A stretch of 64,000 nt of DNA from Sphingomonas sp. HF-S4 (GCF_032911445.1 NZ_JAWJEJ010000001.1:2790001-2854000), one strand, 5' to 3'; positions 25,920 through 33,847 are shown, numbered from the stretch's first letter. Program-made: numbers and translations. The notes: a model not told the origin generated them from the sequence alone.

Positions 25920-26408
25920 ATGGTCAACATGGCTGCCCCAATTCCCGCTTCGCCGCTGTTCCTGCGCGAGCCCGAAATCCGCCGCGGCATCGAGCTGCTC
26001 TATTTCGGCTACGCCAATTTGACGCGCTCGATCGACGCGGGGCTCGCCAAGCAGGGACTGGGCCGGGCGCATCACCGCGCGCTCTATTTTATCGCGCGCC
26101 AGCCGGATCTGACGGTAAGCGAATTGCTCGCGATCCTGGGAATCACTAAGCAATCGCTCGGCCGGGTGCTGGGCGAGTTGGCCGATCGCGACATGGTCGA
26201 AACGCGAACCGGCGAGCGCGACCGGCGGCAGCGGCTGTTGCGGCTGACGCCGGCGGGCGCGGCGCTCGAAGCCGAATTGTTCGAGGCGCTGCGCGAAAAG
26301 ATGTCGACTGCCTATTCGAGCGCGGGCCAGGGCGCCGTCGGAGGGTTCTGGGCAGTGCTCGAGGGACTGATGCCCGAGAGCGAGCGGAATTCGGTTTCGG
26401 GGCGATAG
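25920..26408 (+). CDS. MarR-family transcriptional regulator
   Basis: A 162-residue winged-helix protein: YFGYANLTRSIDAGLAKQGL, then HHRALYFIARQPDLTVSELL, a recognition helix in ITKQSLGRVLGELADRDMV, and the wing TGERDRRQRLLRLTPAG. ATGs at 25920 and 25929 are both possible. It is divergent from ilvE, which suggests local control of that gene or autoregulation. The ligand is unknown. It ends just before a highly structured palindromic element that separates it from the convergent hemerythrin gene. Confidence 0.88.
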   Translation: MVNMAAPIPASPLFLREPEIRRGIELLYFGYANLTRSIDAGLAKQGLGRAHHRALYFIARQPDLTVSELLAILGITKQSLGRVLGELADRDMVETRTGERDRRQRLLRLTPAGAALEAELFEALREKMSTAYSSAGQGAVGGFWAVLEGLMPESERNSVSGR

Positions 26409-26420
26409 GCCACGCGACAG

Positions 26421-26515
26421 GCCCCACCCCAACCCCGCATCAGGTAAGCAGCGCCCCGCGCTGCTTAGGCCATGCCGGGGGCATAGCCGACCTGATGCGC
26501 TGAAGGGGAGGGGCT
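26421..26515. repeat. Clover-shaped palindromic element between convergent genes
   Basis: The core outer stem GCATCAGGT (26437-26445) pairs perfectly with ACCTGATGC (26490-26498). Inside it are two further perfect hairpins: AAGCAGCGC-CCC-GCGCTGCTT (26446-26466) and ATGCC-GGG-GGCAT (26472-26484). The flanks GCCCCACCCC and GGGGAGGGGC can extend the outer stem imperfectly. It lies between the stops of marR and the hemerythrin gene, so it may serve as a two-way terminator. Confidence 0.75.
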
Positions 26516-26527
26516 TTCAAGAGCAGG

Positions 26528-27130
26528 TCAGGCGACCTTGAAGCCTTCCTTGTTCATCGTCGCGGTAAGCGCCTTGTTGCGTTCGTCGGAAAGCTGGCTG
26601 CGCAGCTTGGGGAAGAGGTCCATCTCTTCCTCCTGCATGTGCTTCTCGATGTCGGCACGGAACTCGCGGACCTTGGCGATCCAGTCGGGCGAGGCTGTGG
26701 GGATGTTCTCCAGCTCGTAGAGATACTGCTTCACATAGCCATGTTCCTTGGTGAGCGCGTCTGCGGCGTCGCGTTCACCGATCTCGCGCAGCGCAGGATA
26801 GACGACATTCTCTTCCTCTACCGCGTGCTTGAGCAGCGCGTGCTTCAAGTGCGACAGCAACATGCCGCGCTTGAGCGTGTTGTGCTCGTCGGTCGCCTCG
26901 ATCGCGTCGAATACCTTGAGCGTCGCCTGGTGCTCGACAACGAGTGCCTCGTCCCAATTGCCCGCGAGTGCGGTCGGCGCCTGGACCGCCGCCTTGCGGC
27001 CGAGCATCGCGAGGATGCCGAGCGCGGCGCCACCAGCAACTGCGCCGGCAACGACGCCGAAACCCCCGCCCTTCGAAGTCGAGCCCGTGAACCGTCCATG
27101 CTTGTCGCGTGTCGCCGTGGTGGTCGTCAT
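26528..27130 (-). CDS. Membrane-anchored hemerythrin-domain protein
   Basis: A 200-residue protein from the ATG at 27130, preceded by TGGAGG. After a short polar N-terminus (MTTTTATRDKHGRFTG) comes one Gly/Ala-rich membrane helix (VVAGAVAGGAALGILAMLG). A four-helix hemerythrin domain follows with His/Glu iron ligands: LVVEHQATLKVFDAIE, LLSHLKHALLKHAVEEENVV, KEHGYVKQ and IEKHMQEEEMDLFP. Hemerythrins bind O2 or sense O2, NO or redox state through a di-iron site. Membrane attachment suggests a role close to the respiratory chain or in envelope stress (inference). Confidence 0.87.
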   Translation of the reverse strand: MTTTTATRDKHGRFTGSTSKGGGFGVVAGAVAGGAALGILAMLGRKAAVQAPTALAGNWDEALVVEHQATLKVFDAIEATDEHNTLKRGMLLSHLKHALLKHAVEEENVVYPALREIGERDAADALTKEHGYVKQYLYELENIPTASPDWIAKVREFRADIEKHMQEEEMDLFPKLRSQLSDERNKALTATMNKEGFKVA

Positions 27131-27272
27131 ATCCGCCTCCATGAATGGGTGATTCGGAAGAAGAACACCTCGGGCTGGCGGGCGTTCCTTGTTGGATTTG
27201 CGCGGCTTAACTTCGCACTTTTCCCGCAGATCCACTTCATTCGTTACGCGAATGCGTAACAATGTTGCGCTG

Positions 27273-27455
27273 TTATTCGGGCAATTTCGCTGCGTAGCGC
27301 GCTAGTTCGCGCTTTCGTTCCCGCGCAAGCCGAACCGGCCGCGAATTGTAGCGAATGTACAGCGCAGCGCCGATCGCCACCAAGAGCATCAGCAGGATCA
27401 GCCCATAAGCGAGCATGAGGCGTTGTTCGATAGATAATACCCGTAAGCGAAGCAC
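27273..27455 (-). CDS. Small single-span membrane protein
   Basis: A 60-residue frame starts at GTG 27455 (or ATG 27416, 47 residues). It has one strong membrane helix (LAYGLILLMLLVAIGAALYI) and a basic tail (RLARERKRELARY), a natural small-protein layout with correct positive-inside character. It is 34 bases downstream of proC in the same direction. The ribosome site is poor, so expression is uncertain, and the family is not recognised. Confidence 0.5.
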   Translation of the reverse strand: MLRLRVLSIEQRLMLAYGLILLMLLVAIGAALYIRYNSRPVRLARERKRELARYAAKLPE

Positions 27456-27489
27456 CCTTTAGATGGGGAGCGCTCCGCCGCACGCAACC

Positions 27490-28272
27490 TCAGCGGCGCG
27501 CCTCGGCGGCCATTTCGGCAGTGCGCCTCGCCGAGGCGGCGAGAGTCGCGCGGAGCAGCGCCTTGAGCGCGTCGTCCTTGTCGAGCACGTTCATTCCCTG
27601 GCGCGTCGAGCCGCCGGGGCTGGCGACGCGATCGGCGAGGACCGCGGGCGGCGCATCGGCCTGCGCGGCGAGCAGGCCAGAACCCTCGACCGTCGCGACT
27701 GCAAGCCGCTGCGCCTGCTCGGCCGAGAAACCAAGCGTCGTTCCCGCCTCAGCAAGCGCATCGATGAAGCGATAGACGAAGGCCGGCCCGCAGCCCGAGA
27801 GCACGGTGCCATTGTCGAACAGCGTCTCGTCGTCGATCCACTCGACCAGGCCGAGCGGGGCCATGAGGTCATCGATACCCGCCACGCGGGCACCGTACAG
27901 CGCGACGACGCCCTTGCCGAGCGCGACGGGCAGATTGGGCATCGCGCGGACCACCGGATGGCCAGGAAAACGCTTTTCGAGCGTCGCGACATCGGCGCCC
28001 GCGAGGATCGAGATCAGCGGATAGTTGCCTGCGGGCAACGCGGCGACGTCGCCAAGCTGCTGCGGCTTGACGCCAAGCTGGAGGAAATCAGGGGCAAGCT
28101 CCTCGGGAAAGGCCCTGCCCTGCCGCACGCCTTCGGGCAGCTCGCGGTCATGGCGATTGACGACGAAGACGTTCGCGGGGGCGACTACGCCGCTGGCGAT
28201 CCACTGGCGCAGCATCGCCCCGGCCATGTTGCCGCAGCCGAGCAGCCAGACCCGCGGCGACGCAGCGCTCAC
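27490..28272 (-). CDS. proC: Pyrroline-5-carboxylate reductase
   Basis: This 260-residue protein starts at GTG 28272, overlapping the stop of the upstream gene (GTGA). The NAD(P) motif is VWLLGCGNMAGAML. VRAMPNLPVALGKG and the C-terminal active-site region LSGCGPAFVYRFIDAL...SPGGSTRQGM are the family signatures. It reduces P5C to L-proline. It is last in the tspO-ubiK-ybjN-proC run. Confidence 0.93.
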   Translation of the reverse strand: MSAASPRVWLLGCGNMAGAMLRQWIASGVVAPANVFVVNRHDRELPEGVRQGRAFPEELAPDFLQLGVKPQQLGDVAALPAGNYPLISILAGADVATLEKRFPGHPVVRAMPNLPVALGKGVVALYGARVAGIDDLMAPLGLVEWIDDETLFDNGTVLSGCGPAFVYRFIDALAEAGTTLGFSAEQAQRLAVATVEGSGLLAAQADAPPAVLADRVASPGGSTRQGMNVLDKDDALKALLRATLAASARRTAEMAAEARR

Positions 28273-28772
28273 GCTTCGCCCTGCGTCTCGATCAGTGCGG
28301 CGGCGATCGCCTCGGCTGGGCTCTTGCCGCCCCACAGTACGAACTGGAAGACGGGGTAGAAGCGCTCGCACTCGTCGATCGCGCTCTCGACGAGCAATTC
28401 GGCCTGGTTGAGCGTCAGCGTCGGCTCGCCGGCGCCGTCAATCATCGCAGCATGGCGATAGAGCAGGATGCCGCTCGCCGACCACAATTCGAAATGGCCG
28501 ATCCACAACTGCTCGTTGACCAGCCCGATCGTCTCGTAGACCGCGGCGCGACGCTCTTCCGAGACGCGGATGTCCGGAAAAGCAAGGAACTGGAGCACGC
28601 CATCGTCCTCGCGCCAGATCGCGCGCAGTTCGTATTCGGTCCAGCTGCCCTTGAACTTGGCGACGATCTCGTCGTCTTCGCGCTCGAACGTCCAGTTATG
28701 CGCCGCGAAGTAATTTTCGAGCATGTCGATCGGCGCGGCGTCGTCGCGGTCGAATTCGGCCTCGTCCAACAT
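28269..28772 (-). CDS. YbjN-domain protein
   Basis: A 167-residue protein starting at ATG 28772 after GGAG/AAGG. It has a single YbjN-like fold (MLENYFAAHNWTFEREDDEI, YELRAIWREDDGVLQFLAF, HFELWSASGILLYRHA), resembling type III secretion chaperone-like sensor proteins of unknown role. The length is normal for alphaproteobacterial members. It is tightly coupled to proC by a GTGA overlap, and the gene neighbourhood is familiar in related genomes. Confidence 0.85.
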   Translation of the reverse strand: MLDEAEFDRDDAAPIDMLENYFAAHNWTFEREDDEIVAKFKGSWTEYELRAIWREDDGVLQFLAFPDIRVSEERRAAVYETIGLVNEQLWIGHFELWSASGILLYRHAAMIDGAGEPTLTLNQAELLVESAIDECERFYPVFQFVLWGGKSPAEAIAAALIETQGEA

Positions 28773-28893
28773 CCTTAACTCCACGCGCCGGGATTGGCTT
28801 GGAAGAATCCTGCCAATCGTGCCCCGCACGCACAAGCACGCGGTTCGCAACCCTGTCGAAAAACTGTGGACAAGCGGTCGGTAACTTGTGGAC

Positions 28894-29193
28894 TCAAATT
28901 TCTGCCTTCGGAGGCTTTGGCGCACGCGCCGGCTTGGCCGCAGCCTCGCCACCGATCTGCGCCTCGAGCGCGGCGATGCGTGCCTTGAGCGCGTCATTCT
29001 CGTCACGCGCGGCCACGGCCATCGCCTTGACGGCCTCGAACTCTTCGCGCGCGACGAAATCGAGCCCGCCGATCCATTCGCGGGCACGCTCGCGCGTGGC
29101 ACCCTCGGCCTCGCGCGCCATGCCGGCGACGGTGCCGGCCGCGCCGTTCACGAACTTGACGAAATCGTCGAACAGGCGGTTGTCGGTCTGCAT
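28894..29193 (-). CDS. UbiK-like accessory factor (BMFP domain)
   Basis: A 99-residue protein with an N-terminal amphipathic helix (NRLFDDFVKFVNGAAGTVAG) and a C-terminal coiled coil (VAARDENDALKARIAALEAQ) ending in a Pro/Ala/Lys tail. This is the layout of UbiK/YqiC, a trimeric protein that helps ubiquinone biosynthesis enzymes at the membrane and is also called a membrane-fusogenic protein. It lies between tspO and ybjN on the same strand. Confidence 0.82.
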   Translation of the reverse strand: MQTDNRLFDDFVKFVNGAAGTVAGMAREAEGATRERAREWIGGLDFVAREEFEAVKAMAVAARDENDALKARIAALEAQIGGEAAAKPARAPKPPKAEI

Positions 29194-29219
29194 CCTGGTC
29201 TTCCTAGAAAAAGCGAAAC

Positions 29220-29774
29220 TCAGCGTATCTCTATCTGGTCAACCGTGCGCGAAGGTACAAGGCTTTCGGCGTCGGGATTGAGCGCGTCGATCTGGTAGAG
29301 CAGCACGAAGGCGAAGCACAGCCAGGCGAGATAGGGCAGCAGCAGCATCCCGGCGACGCTGCGCACCCGCCAGAAGAACAAGGTGGTGAGCAGCACCAGG
29401 ATGACCAGCGCGCCGATCATCAGCAGCGCGGTATCGACCTTGTGCATCCCGAAGAACACCGGCGACCAGGCGAGGTTGATCGGCAGCTGGACGACGAACA
29501 GCGCGATCGCCAGCCCGCGGCCGCGCGAGCCGCGCGCGTTGATCACCAGCGCCAGCGCGAGGCCCATCAGCACGTAGAGGATCGTCCAGGCAACCGCGAA
29601 GGCCCAGCCGGGCGGCATGATCTCGGGCTTTACGAGTTGGCCGAACCACGGATTGTCGTCGCCGCTCGGCACGAGCCTCCCCGATCCGATCCCGAGCAGC
29701 AGCATGAGCGGTACGGTGACGATGGCCCAGCGAAAATAAGCGAGACGCAACTGACCCTTGGACGCGATTTCCAT
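29220..29774 (-). CDS. tspO: TspO/MBR-family membrane protein
   Basis: A 184-residue protein with five membrane helices and the family patterns NPWFGQLVKPEIMPPGWAFA, WTILYVLMGLAL and NLAWSPVFFGMH. The N-terminus is slightly longer than the usual 160 residues. TspO binds porphyrins and lipids and modulates tetrapyrrole or stress responses in alphaproteobacteria. It is the first gene of the run that ends with proC, and divergent from the GFA-like gene. Confidence 0.92.
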   Translation of the reverse strand: MEIASKGQLRLAYFRWAIVTVPLMLLLGIGSGRLVPSGDDNPWFGQLVKPEIMPPGWAFAVAWTILYVLMGLALALVINARGSRGRGLAIALFVVQLPINLAWSPVFFGMHKVDTALLMIGALVILVLLTTLFFWRVRSVAGMLLLPYLAWLCFAFVLLYQIDALNPDAESLVPSRTVDQIEIR

Positions 29775-29844
29775 CAACGCGGTTTCCTCCGTTGTCGACG
29801 CGTGAAACACGCGCCGCCCCCGGAACGATCCCCTAGTCCAATCC

Positions 29845-29871
29845 ATGCATGGTCGCAAAGATGCGATGCAT
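29845..29871. promoter_or_regulatory. Inverted-repeat region in the tspO/GFA divergent promoter
   Basis: ATGCA and TCGCA on the left pair with TGCGA and TGCAT on the right, with a 3-base bulge and a 4-base centre (AAGA). It lies between the divergent starts at 29774 and 29927 and could be an operator for either gene. The assignment is inference. Confidence 0.35.
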
Positions 29872-29926
29872 AATTGCGGAATGGGGCGTTGTAGCGAAAC
29901 GGATCGCTTTGGAACGGAGCTGCGCG

Positions 29927-30319
29927 ATGGATAGGGTTACGGGGGGCTGCCTGTGCGGCGAAGTTCGGATCACGGCATCGGGTGCGCCCTATCGCGTCGG
30001 CCTGTGCCATTGCCTCGATTGCCGCAAGCATCATGGCGCGCTGTTCTATGCCGCGGCGATTTTCCCTGACGACGCCGTGACGATCGCGGGCGAGACGCGG
30101 GCGTATAAGGGACGGCACTTCTGCCCGCGATGCGGATCCTCGGTGTTCGCGCGGGTCGGGGACGAAGTCGAAGTGCCGCTCGGGACGTTCGACGCGCCGG
30201 ATGCGTTCGTGCCGAGCTATGAGAATTGGATGATCCGCCGCGAGGCCTGGCTGCCGGGATTTCCGCTGGCGCGGCATTATGCGCGCGATCGCGAGGGGGA
30301 TGGGCGGTTCGAGCCCTGA
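29927..30319 (+). CDS. GFA/CENP-V-family zinc protein
   Basis: A 130-residue protein from ATG 29927 with GGAG upstream. It has the zinc ligands of the glutathione-dependent formaldehyde-activating family: GGCLCGEVR, CHCLDCRKHHG and FCPRCGSSVF. Most family members have no proven reaction; the name derives from a proposed glutathione-formaldehyde step. A TGA-centred CCCC/GGGG hairpin after the stop (30323-30333) separates it from the convergent tlyA-like gene. Confidence 0.88.
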   Translation: MDRVTGGCLCGEVRITASGAPYRVGLCHCLDCRKHHGALFYAAAIFPDDAVTIAGETRAYKGRHFCPRCGSSVFARVGDEVEVPLGTFDAPDAFVPSYENWMIRREAWLPGFPLARHYARDREGDGRFEP

Positions 30320-30341
30320 AGCCCCCTGAGGGGAAGGCGCT

Positions 30342-31082
30342 TTAGGAGCCGCTTTGCACCGCCCCGATCAGGAATTCGACATTGCCTTCTGGGCCGGTAA
30401 TCGGGCTCGGCGTGATCCCCAGCACCTGCCACCCCTGCCCCGCCACCCATTCGGAAACCTCACGGCAGACACGATCGTGGACGGCGGGATCGCGGACCAC
30501 TCCGCCCTTGCCGACTTCGCCGCGCCCCGCCTCGAACTGCGGCTTGATCAGCGCCGCCAGCCGGGCGTTCGGCGCAGCGAAGCCGAACGGCACTTCGAGT
30601 ACCTTGGCGAGGCCGATGAAGCTCGCGTCGCAGACGATCAGATCGACGGGCTCGGGAATGTGCGCCGGCGTGAGGATACGCGCGCTGGTCTGTTCGTGAA
30701 CCACGACACGTTCGTCCTGGCGGAGCTTCCAGGCGAGCTGGTTGGTGCCGCTGTCGACCGCGTAAACGCGCGCGGCACCCCGGGTGAGCAGCACGTCGGT
30801 AAAGCCGCCGGTGGAGGAACCGACGTCGATCGCCACGGCGCCGGTGACGTCCCAGGCGAAATGATCGAGCGCGTGCGCGAGCTTGATCCCGCCGCGCGAT
30901 ACCCAGGGATGATCGCGGCCCTTGACGTCGAGCATCACATCCTCGGCAAGTTGCTGGCCGGGCTTGTCGACCTTGCGGTCGCCGGCAAAGACGAGCCCCG
31001 CCATGATGAGCGCCTGCGCACGGGTGCGGCTTTCGGCGAGCCCGCGGTCGACGAGGATCTGATCGGCGCGCTGCTTGGCCAT
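30342..31082 (-). CDS. TlyA-family rRNA 2'-O-methyltransferase/hemolysin-like protein
   Basis: A 246-residue protein with an N-terminal S4 RNA-binding domain (AKQRADQILVDRGLAESRTR) and a FtsJ/RrmJ-like methyltransferase domain (AIDVGSSTGGFTDVLLTRGA, CDASFIGLAKVLEVPF, IKPQFEAGR). TlyA proteins methylate ribose in 16S and/or 23S rRNA, and in some species the name hemolysin is historical. The start at 31082 places the S4 domain correctly; the in-frame extension upstream is hydrophobic but atypical. Confidence 0.92.
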   Translation of the reverse strand: MAKQRADQILVDRGLAESRTRAQALIMAGLVFAGDRKVDKPGQQLAEDVMLDVKGRDHPWVSRGGIKLAHALDHFAWDVTGAVAIDVGSSTGGFTDVLLTRGAARVYAVDSGTNQLAWKLRQDERVVVHEQTSARILTPAHIPEPVDLIVCDASFIGLAKVLEVPFGFAAPNARLAALIKPQFEAGRGEVGKGGVVRDPAVHDRVCREVSEWVAGQGWQVLGITPSPITGPEGNVEFLIGAVQSGS

Positions 31083-31195
31083 GCCGGCCTTTAGTCGCAG
31101 CGCCGCCGCGCCTGCAACCGCCCCGGATACGAAGACGATAGCCAAGACACGGCAAGTGCGTCACAAATACCGCTCGAATCCGGGGGGATATTTTC

Positions 31196-31657
31196 ATGAC
31201 ACCGAGTGCGGCAGGCATCGATCTCATCAAGCAATTCGAAGGATGCGCGAAGAAGCAGCCCGATGGCAGCTTTGCCGCCTATCCCGATCCCGGCAGCGGG
31301 GGCGATCCGTGGACGATCGGCTGGGGCTCGACCGGCCCCGACATCAAGCCGGGCGTGGTGTGGAACCAGCAGCAATGCGACGATCGACTCGCCAGCGACG
31401 TCGACAGCTTCGCCACCAAGGTCGCAGCGGCGATCGGCAGCGCGGCGACCAGCCAGCACCAGTTCGATGCGATGGTCAGCTTCGCGTATAATGTCGGGGT
31501 CGGCAATCTTTCGAGCAGCACCTTGCTCAAGCTGCACAAGCAAGGGGATTTCGCCGGCGCGCAGGCGCAGTTCGCGCGCTGGAACAAGGCCGCGGGCAAG
31601 GTGCTGCCCGGGCTGACCAAGCGCCGCGCGGCCGAGGCGGCGTTGTACGGAAGCTAG
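31196..31657 (+). CDS. Phage-type lysozyme (GH24 endolysin-like)
   Basis: A 153-residue protein with the GH24 pattern: catalytic Glu in LIKQFEGC, then YPDPGSGGDPWTIGWGST and the helical part HQFDAMVSFAYNVGVGNL. There is no signal peptide and no holin, spanin or other phage gene beside it, so it is a stand-alone muramidase, perhaps a relic of a prophage or a domesticated autolysin. A GGGGGG run precedes the ATG. The stop is followed after one base by a family C repeat. Confidence 0.88.
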   Translation: MTPSAAGIDLIKQFEGCAKKQPDGSFAAYPDPGSGGDPWTIGWGSTGPDIKPGVVWNQQQCDDRLASDVDSFATKVAAAIGSAATSQHQFDAMVSFAYNVGVGNLSSSTLLKLHKQGDFAGAQAQFARWNKAAGKVLPGLTKRRAAEAALYGS

Positions 31658-31658
31658 A

Positions 31659-31814
31659 AACTCCCCTCCCTGCTTGCAGGGAGGGGCTGGGGGTGGGTGC
31701 GCGCGTCTGCGCGCCTAAAAGATTTGTCGCCAAGCATCCAAGCGCCGAGCAGGGGCATCGAGCCCTGCCCGGCGCGTACCCACCCCTAAACCCTCCCTTG
31801 CAGGGAGGGGAATT
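31659..31814. repeat. Palindromic repeat element, family C, copy 2
   Basis: A 156-bp unit with terminal inverted repeats AACTCCCCTCCCT and AGGGAGGGGAATT (one mismatch). It shares with the copy at 12421 the GGGGCTGGGGGTGGGTGCGC run, the GCGCGCGTCTGCGCGC hairpin, the GGGGCATCGAGCCC core and the ACCCACCCC tail; the middle differs. It starts one base after the lysozyme stop. Confidence 0.85.
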
Positions 31815-31855
31815 CTCGTGGGGGAACCTCCCCTCGCCTCGACACTTGATGACCG

Positions 31856-32203
31856 ATGACCAAGGACGACGACGACCATGCGCAGGTCTATGCGCACTTT
31901 CACGACGCGGTGAACATGGCGCCCGCCGAGATCGAGCAATGGCTCGAGACCGAGGAGAGCCGCAAGGTCGGGTTCAAGCGCGACGGCGGCGAGAGCGTCG
32001 GCCATGCCTCGGGCCGGCGCATCGTGCAGATCCTCCGCACCCGCAAGGCCGAACTGGACGGGGGCGATTATGCCCATATGCGCAAGGTGGTCGGTTTCGT
32101 GAAGCGCCACCGCGCGCAGGGGCCGCACGACGAATTCAAGGTGCCGACCTCGCGCTGGCGTTATTCGCTGATGAACTGGGGGCACGATCCGCTCAAGGAC
32201 TGA
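31856..32203 (+). CDS. DUF3140-family protein
   Basis: A 115-residue charged protein with the pattern VYAHFHDAVNMAPAEIEQWL, then SVGHASGRRIVQIL and a C-terminal RWRYSLMNWGHDP, typical of the DUF3140 family, sometimes annotated as DNA-binding. The function is unknown. It is followed 58 bases later by an H1-like protein gene in the same direction; the two may act on nucleoid or stress physiology (inference). Confidence 0.82.
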   Translation: MTKDDDDHAQVYAHFHDAVNMAPAEIEQWLETEESRKVGFKRDGGESVGHASGRRIVQILRTRKAELDGGDYAHMRKVVGFVKRHRAQGPHDEFKVPTSRWRYSLMNWGHDPLKD

Positions 32204-32261
32204 GCGGAGGAACACCGACCCCGCCTGCCCGTTGACGCTACCAATCCAGAGGGGACGCATC

Positions 32262-32807
32262 ATGGCCGACACCACCGGCGAGACCGAGAAGACAACCGCC
32301 CGCAAGGCGCCGACCCGCAAGGCGTCCGCGCCGAAGCCAACCCCGCCAAAGTCCGCCGCGCGCAAGGCGCCGGCAACGAAGGCGGCCGCGCCGAAGGCTG
32401 CCACCCGCAAGGCACCCGCGCGCAAAGCACCCGCGCGCAAGGCACCTGCCCGCAACGCCCCCGCGCGTTCGCAGAGCAAGACCGCCGCGACGAAACCCGC
32501 ACGCGGCGGCAAGCTCGCGCTGTCGATTGGCGCGGCGATCGGCGCAGTTGCGGCAACCGCGTTTGCGGTGCTGAAGCTGGGCAAGCGCACGCACGGCAGC
32601 GCCGAGCATGTCCCGACCGACCTGCTCGGTGATGCGCGTCCCGAGCCGGGCGATCGCGCACCTGTCGATTTTCGCCCGGATCCAACTGCGCCGATCCCGG
32701 ATGGCGAGCGTGACGCGTTCCGTCCGGCGCTCGCGGGCGTGTCCGCCCCGACGCTGGTCAAGGGCGAAGCGCACGAGAACGAGCGGCTCGGCGCGTCTAC
32801 ATCCTGA
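32262..32807 (+). CDS. Histone H1-like Lys/Ala/Pro-rich protein with a membrane helix
   Basis: A 181-residue protein starting at ATG 32262 after GAGGGG. Residues about 10-80 are a low-complexity basic tail of ARKAPARKAP-type repeats like bacterial H1 analogues. A Gly/Ala-rich membrane helix (LALSIGAAIGAVAATAFAVL) follows, and then an acidic/proline-rich C-terminus. The basic tail could bind DNA, RNA or acidic polymers, but the membrane helix means it is probably not a plain nucleoid protein. Repeats at the DNA level make copy number variable. Confidence 0.75.
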   Translation: MADTTGETEKTTARKAPTRKASAPKPTPPKSAARKAPATKAAAPKAATRKAPARKAPARKAPARNAPARSQSKTAATKPARGGKLALSIGAAIGAVAATAFAVLKLGKRTHGSAEHVPTDLLGDARPEPGDRAPVDFRPDPTAPIPDGERDAFRPALAGVSAPTLVKGEAHENERLGASTS

Positions 32808-32868
32808 GACGCAACCTTTAAGATGCCCAGGCATTCCCCAAGGCATCGTAGATCATGGGAGATGAGAA

Positions 32869-33279
32869 ATGCGCGCCATCCTGTTAGGAGTGCTGGCGGC
32901 GACTGCGGTCGCTGGTTGCACGGACACCGGCTATGGGGCCCGCTCGGCGGGCTATGACGGGTATCGCAACTACGACTGGAACCGTCCCGATCCGTCGTAC
33001 GGTGGGTATAATGCCGACCGCTATTATCGCGACGACCGCCGCTATCGCGAACGCCGCGTGTCGCGCGACGAGCGGGTCTATCGCGGGCAGGATGGGCGCT
33101 ATTATTGCCGCCGCAACGACGGGACGACCGGCTTGATCGTCGGCGGCGTCGCGGGCGGCTTGCTCGGCAACCTGATCGCGCCGGGCGGTTCGGAGACGCT
33201 TGGCACCGTGCTCGGCGCGGCCGCAGGCGCCGCAGCCGGGCGCGCGGTCGAGCGCAACCAGGACGTGCGCTGCCGTTGA
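32869..33279 (+). CDS. Glycine-zipper 2TM lipoprotein
   Basis: A 136-residue lipoprotein with lipobox AVAGC (Cys17). A Tyr/Arg-rich segment follows (GYRNYDW, RYYRDDRRYRERR), then a C-terminal glycine zipper (LIVGGVAGGLLGNLIAPGG...LGAAAGAAAGRAVE), as in the 17-kDa antigen/SlyB-like envelope proteins. It probably inserts into or bridges outer-membrane leaflets and helps envelope integrity. A GGGA run lies upstream of the ATG. Confidence 0.85.
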   Translation: MRAILLGVLAATAVAGCTDTGYGARSAGYDGYRNYDWNRPDPSYGGYNADRYYRDDRRYRERRVSRDERVYRGQDGRYYCRRNDGTTGLIVGGVAGGLLGNLIAPGGSETLGTVLGAAAGAAAGRAVERNQDVRCR

Positions 33280-33286
33280 CTTGAAC

Positions 33287-33315
33287 GGACGCGGCGGCAT
33301 GCTGTCGCCGCGTCC
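33287..33315 (+). terminator. GC-rich hairpin after the glycine-zipper gene
   Basis: GGACGCGGCG pairs perfectly with CGCCGCGTCC across a 9-base loop, 7 bases after the stop and before osmC. There is no T-run downstream, so termination strength is uncertain. Confidence 0.45.
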
Positions 33316-33336
33316 CATCATTCGAGGGGGAAATCC

Positions 33337-33762
33337 ATGACGACTCGCACCGCGACTGCTCGCTACGAAGGCTTCGGCAAGGAGGGCAAGGGCCGGCTCG
33401 ACAGCCCGTCGGGCGTGCTCGACGCCACCCCCTATGGCTTCAATACCCGCTTCGGCGACGAGAAGGGCACCAACCCCGAGGAACTGATCGCCGCGGCGCA
33501 TGCCGGCTGCTTCACGATGGCGCTGAGCTTCGCGCTCGCCAAGGCGGGGTTCAGCGAGGGCAGCCTCGAGACGACCGCGGCGGTCAAGCTCGAGCAGGAC
33601 GGCGACGGCTTCACGATCACGCATTCTGACCTGACGCTCAAGGCCGAGGTGCCGGGCATCTCGCCCGAACAGTTCGAGGCGCTGGCGGCAGGTGCAAAGG
33701 CGAATTGCCCGGTCTCGAAGCTGCTCAACGCCGAGATCAGCCTGACGCACACGCTCGCCTGA
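33337..33762 (+). CDS. OsmC-family peroxiredoxin
   Basis: A 141-residue protein starting at ATG 33337 after CGAGGGGGAA. It has the OsmC pattern GTNPEELIAAAHAGCFTMALS with the peroxidatic Cys near 58 and a second Cys in ANCPVSKLLNAEI near 123. OsmC proteins reduce organic hydroperoxides using lipoyl or thiol reductants, and are induced by osmotic or oxidative stress. It is preceded by a GC-rich hairpin and appears monocistronic. Confidence 0.92.
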   Translation: MTTRTATARYEGFGKEGKGRLDSPSGVLDATPYGFNTRFGDEKGTNPEELIAAAHAGCFTMALSFALAKAGFSEGSLETTAAVKLEQDGDGFTITHSDLTLKAEVPGISPEQFEALAAGAKANCPVSKLLNAEISLTHTLA

Positions 33763-33847
33763 AAGCGAATCCATACCGATCTGGTAGTGAATTTGCTGGC
33801 GAGCAGGGTTGCGACCGGATAGATTGGCGCAAAGCAAGGAGTGGATG

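Noticed and set aside
31196..33279. A prophage or genomic island
   Set aside because: Apart from one lysozyme gene there are no integrase, terminase, capsid or tail genes, and base composition does not change.
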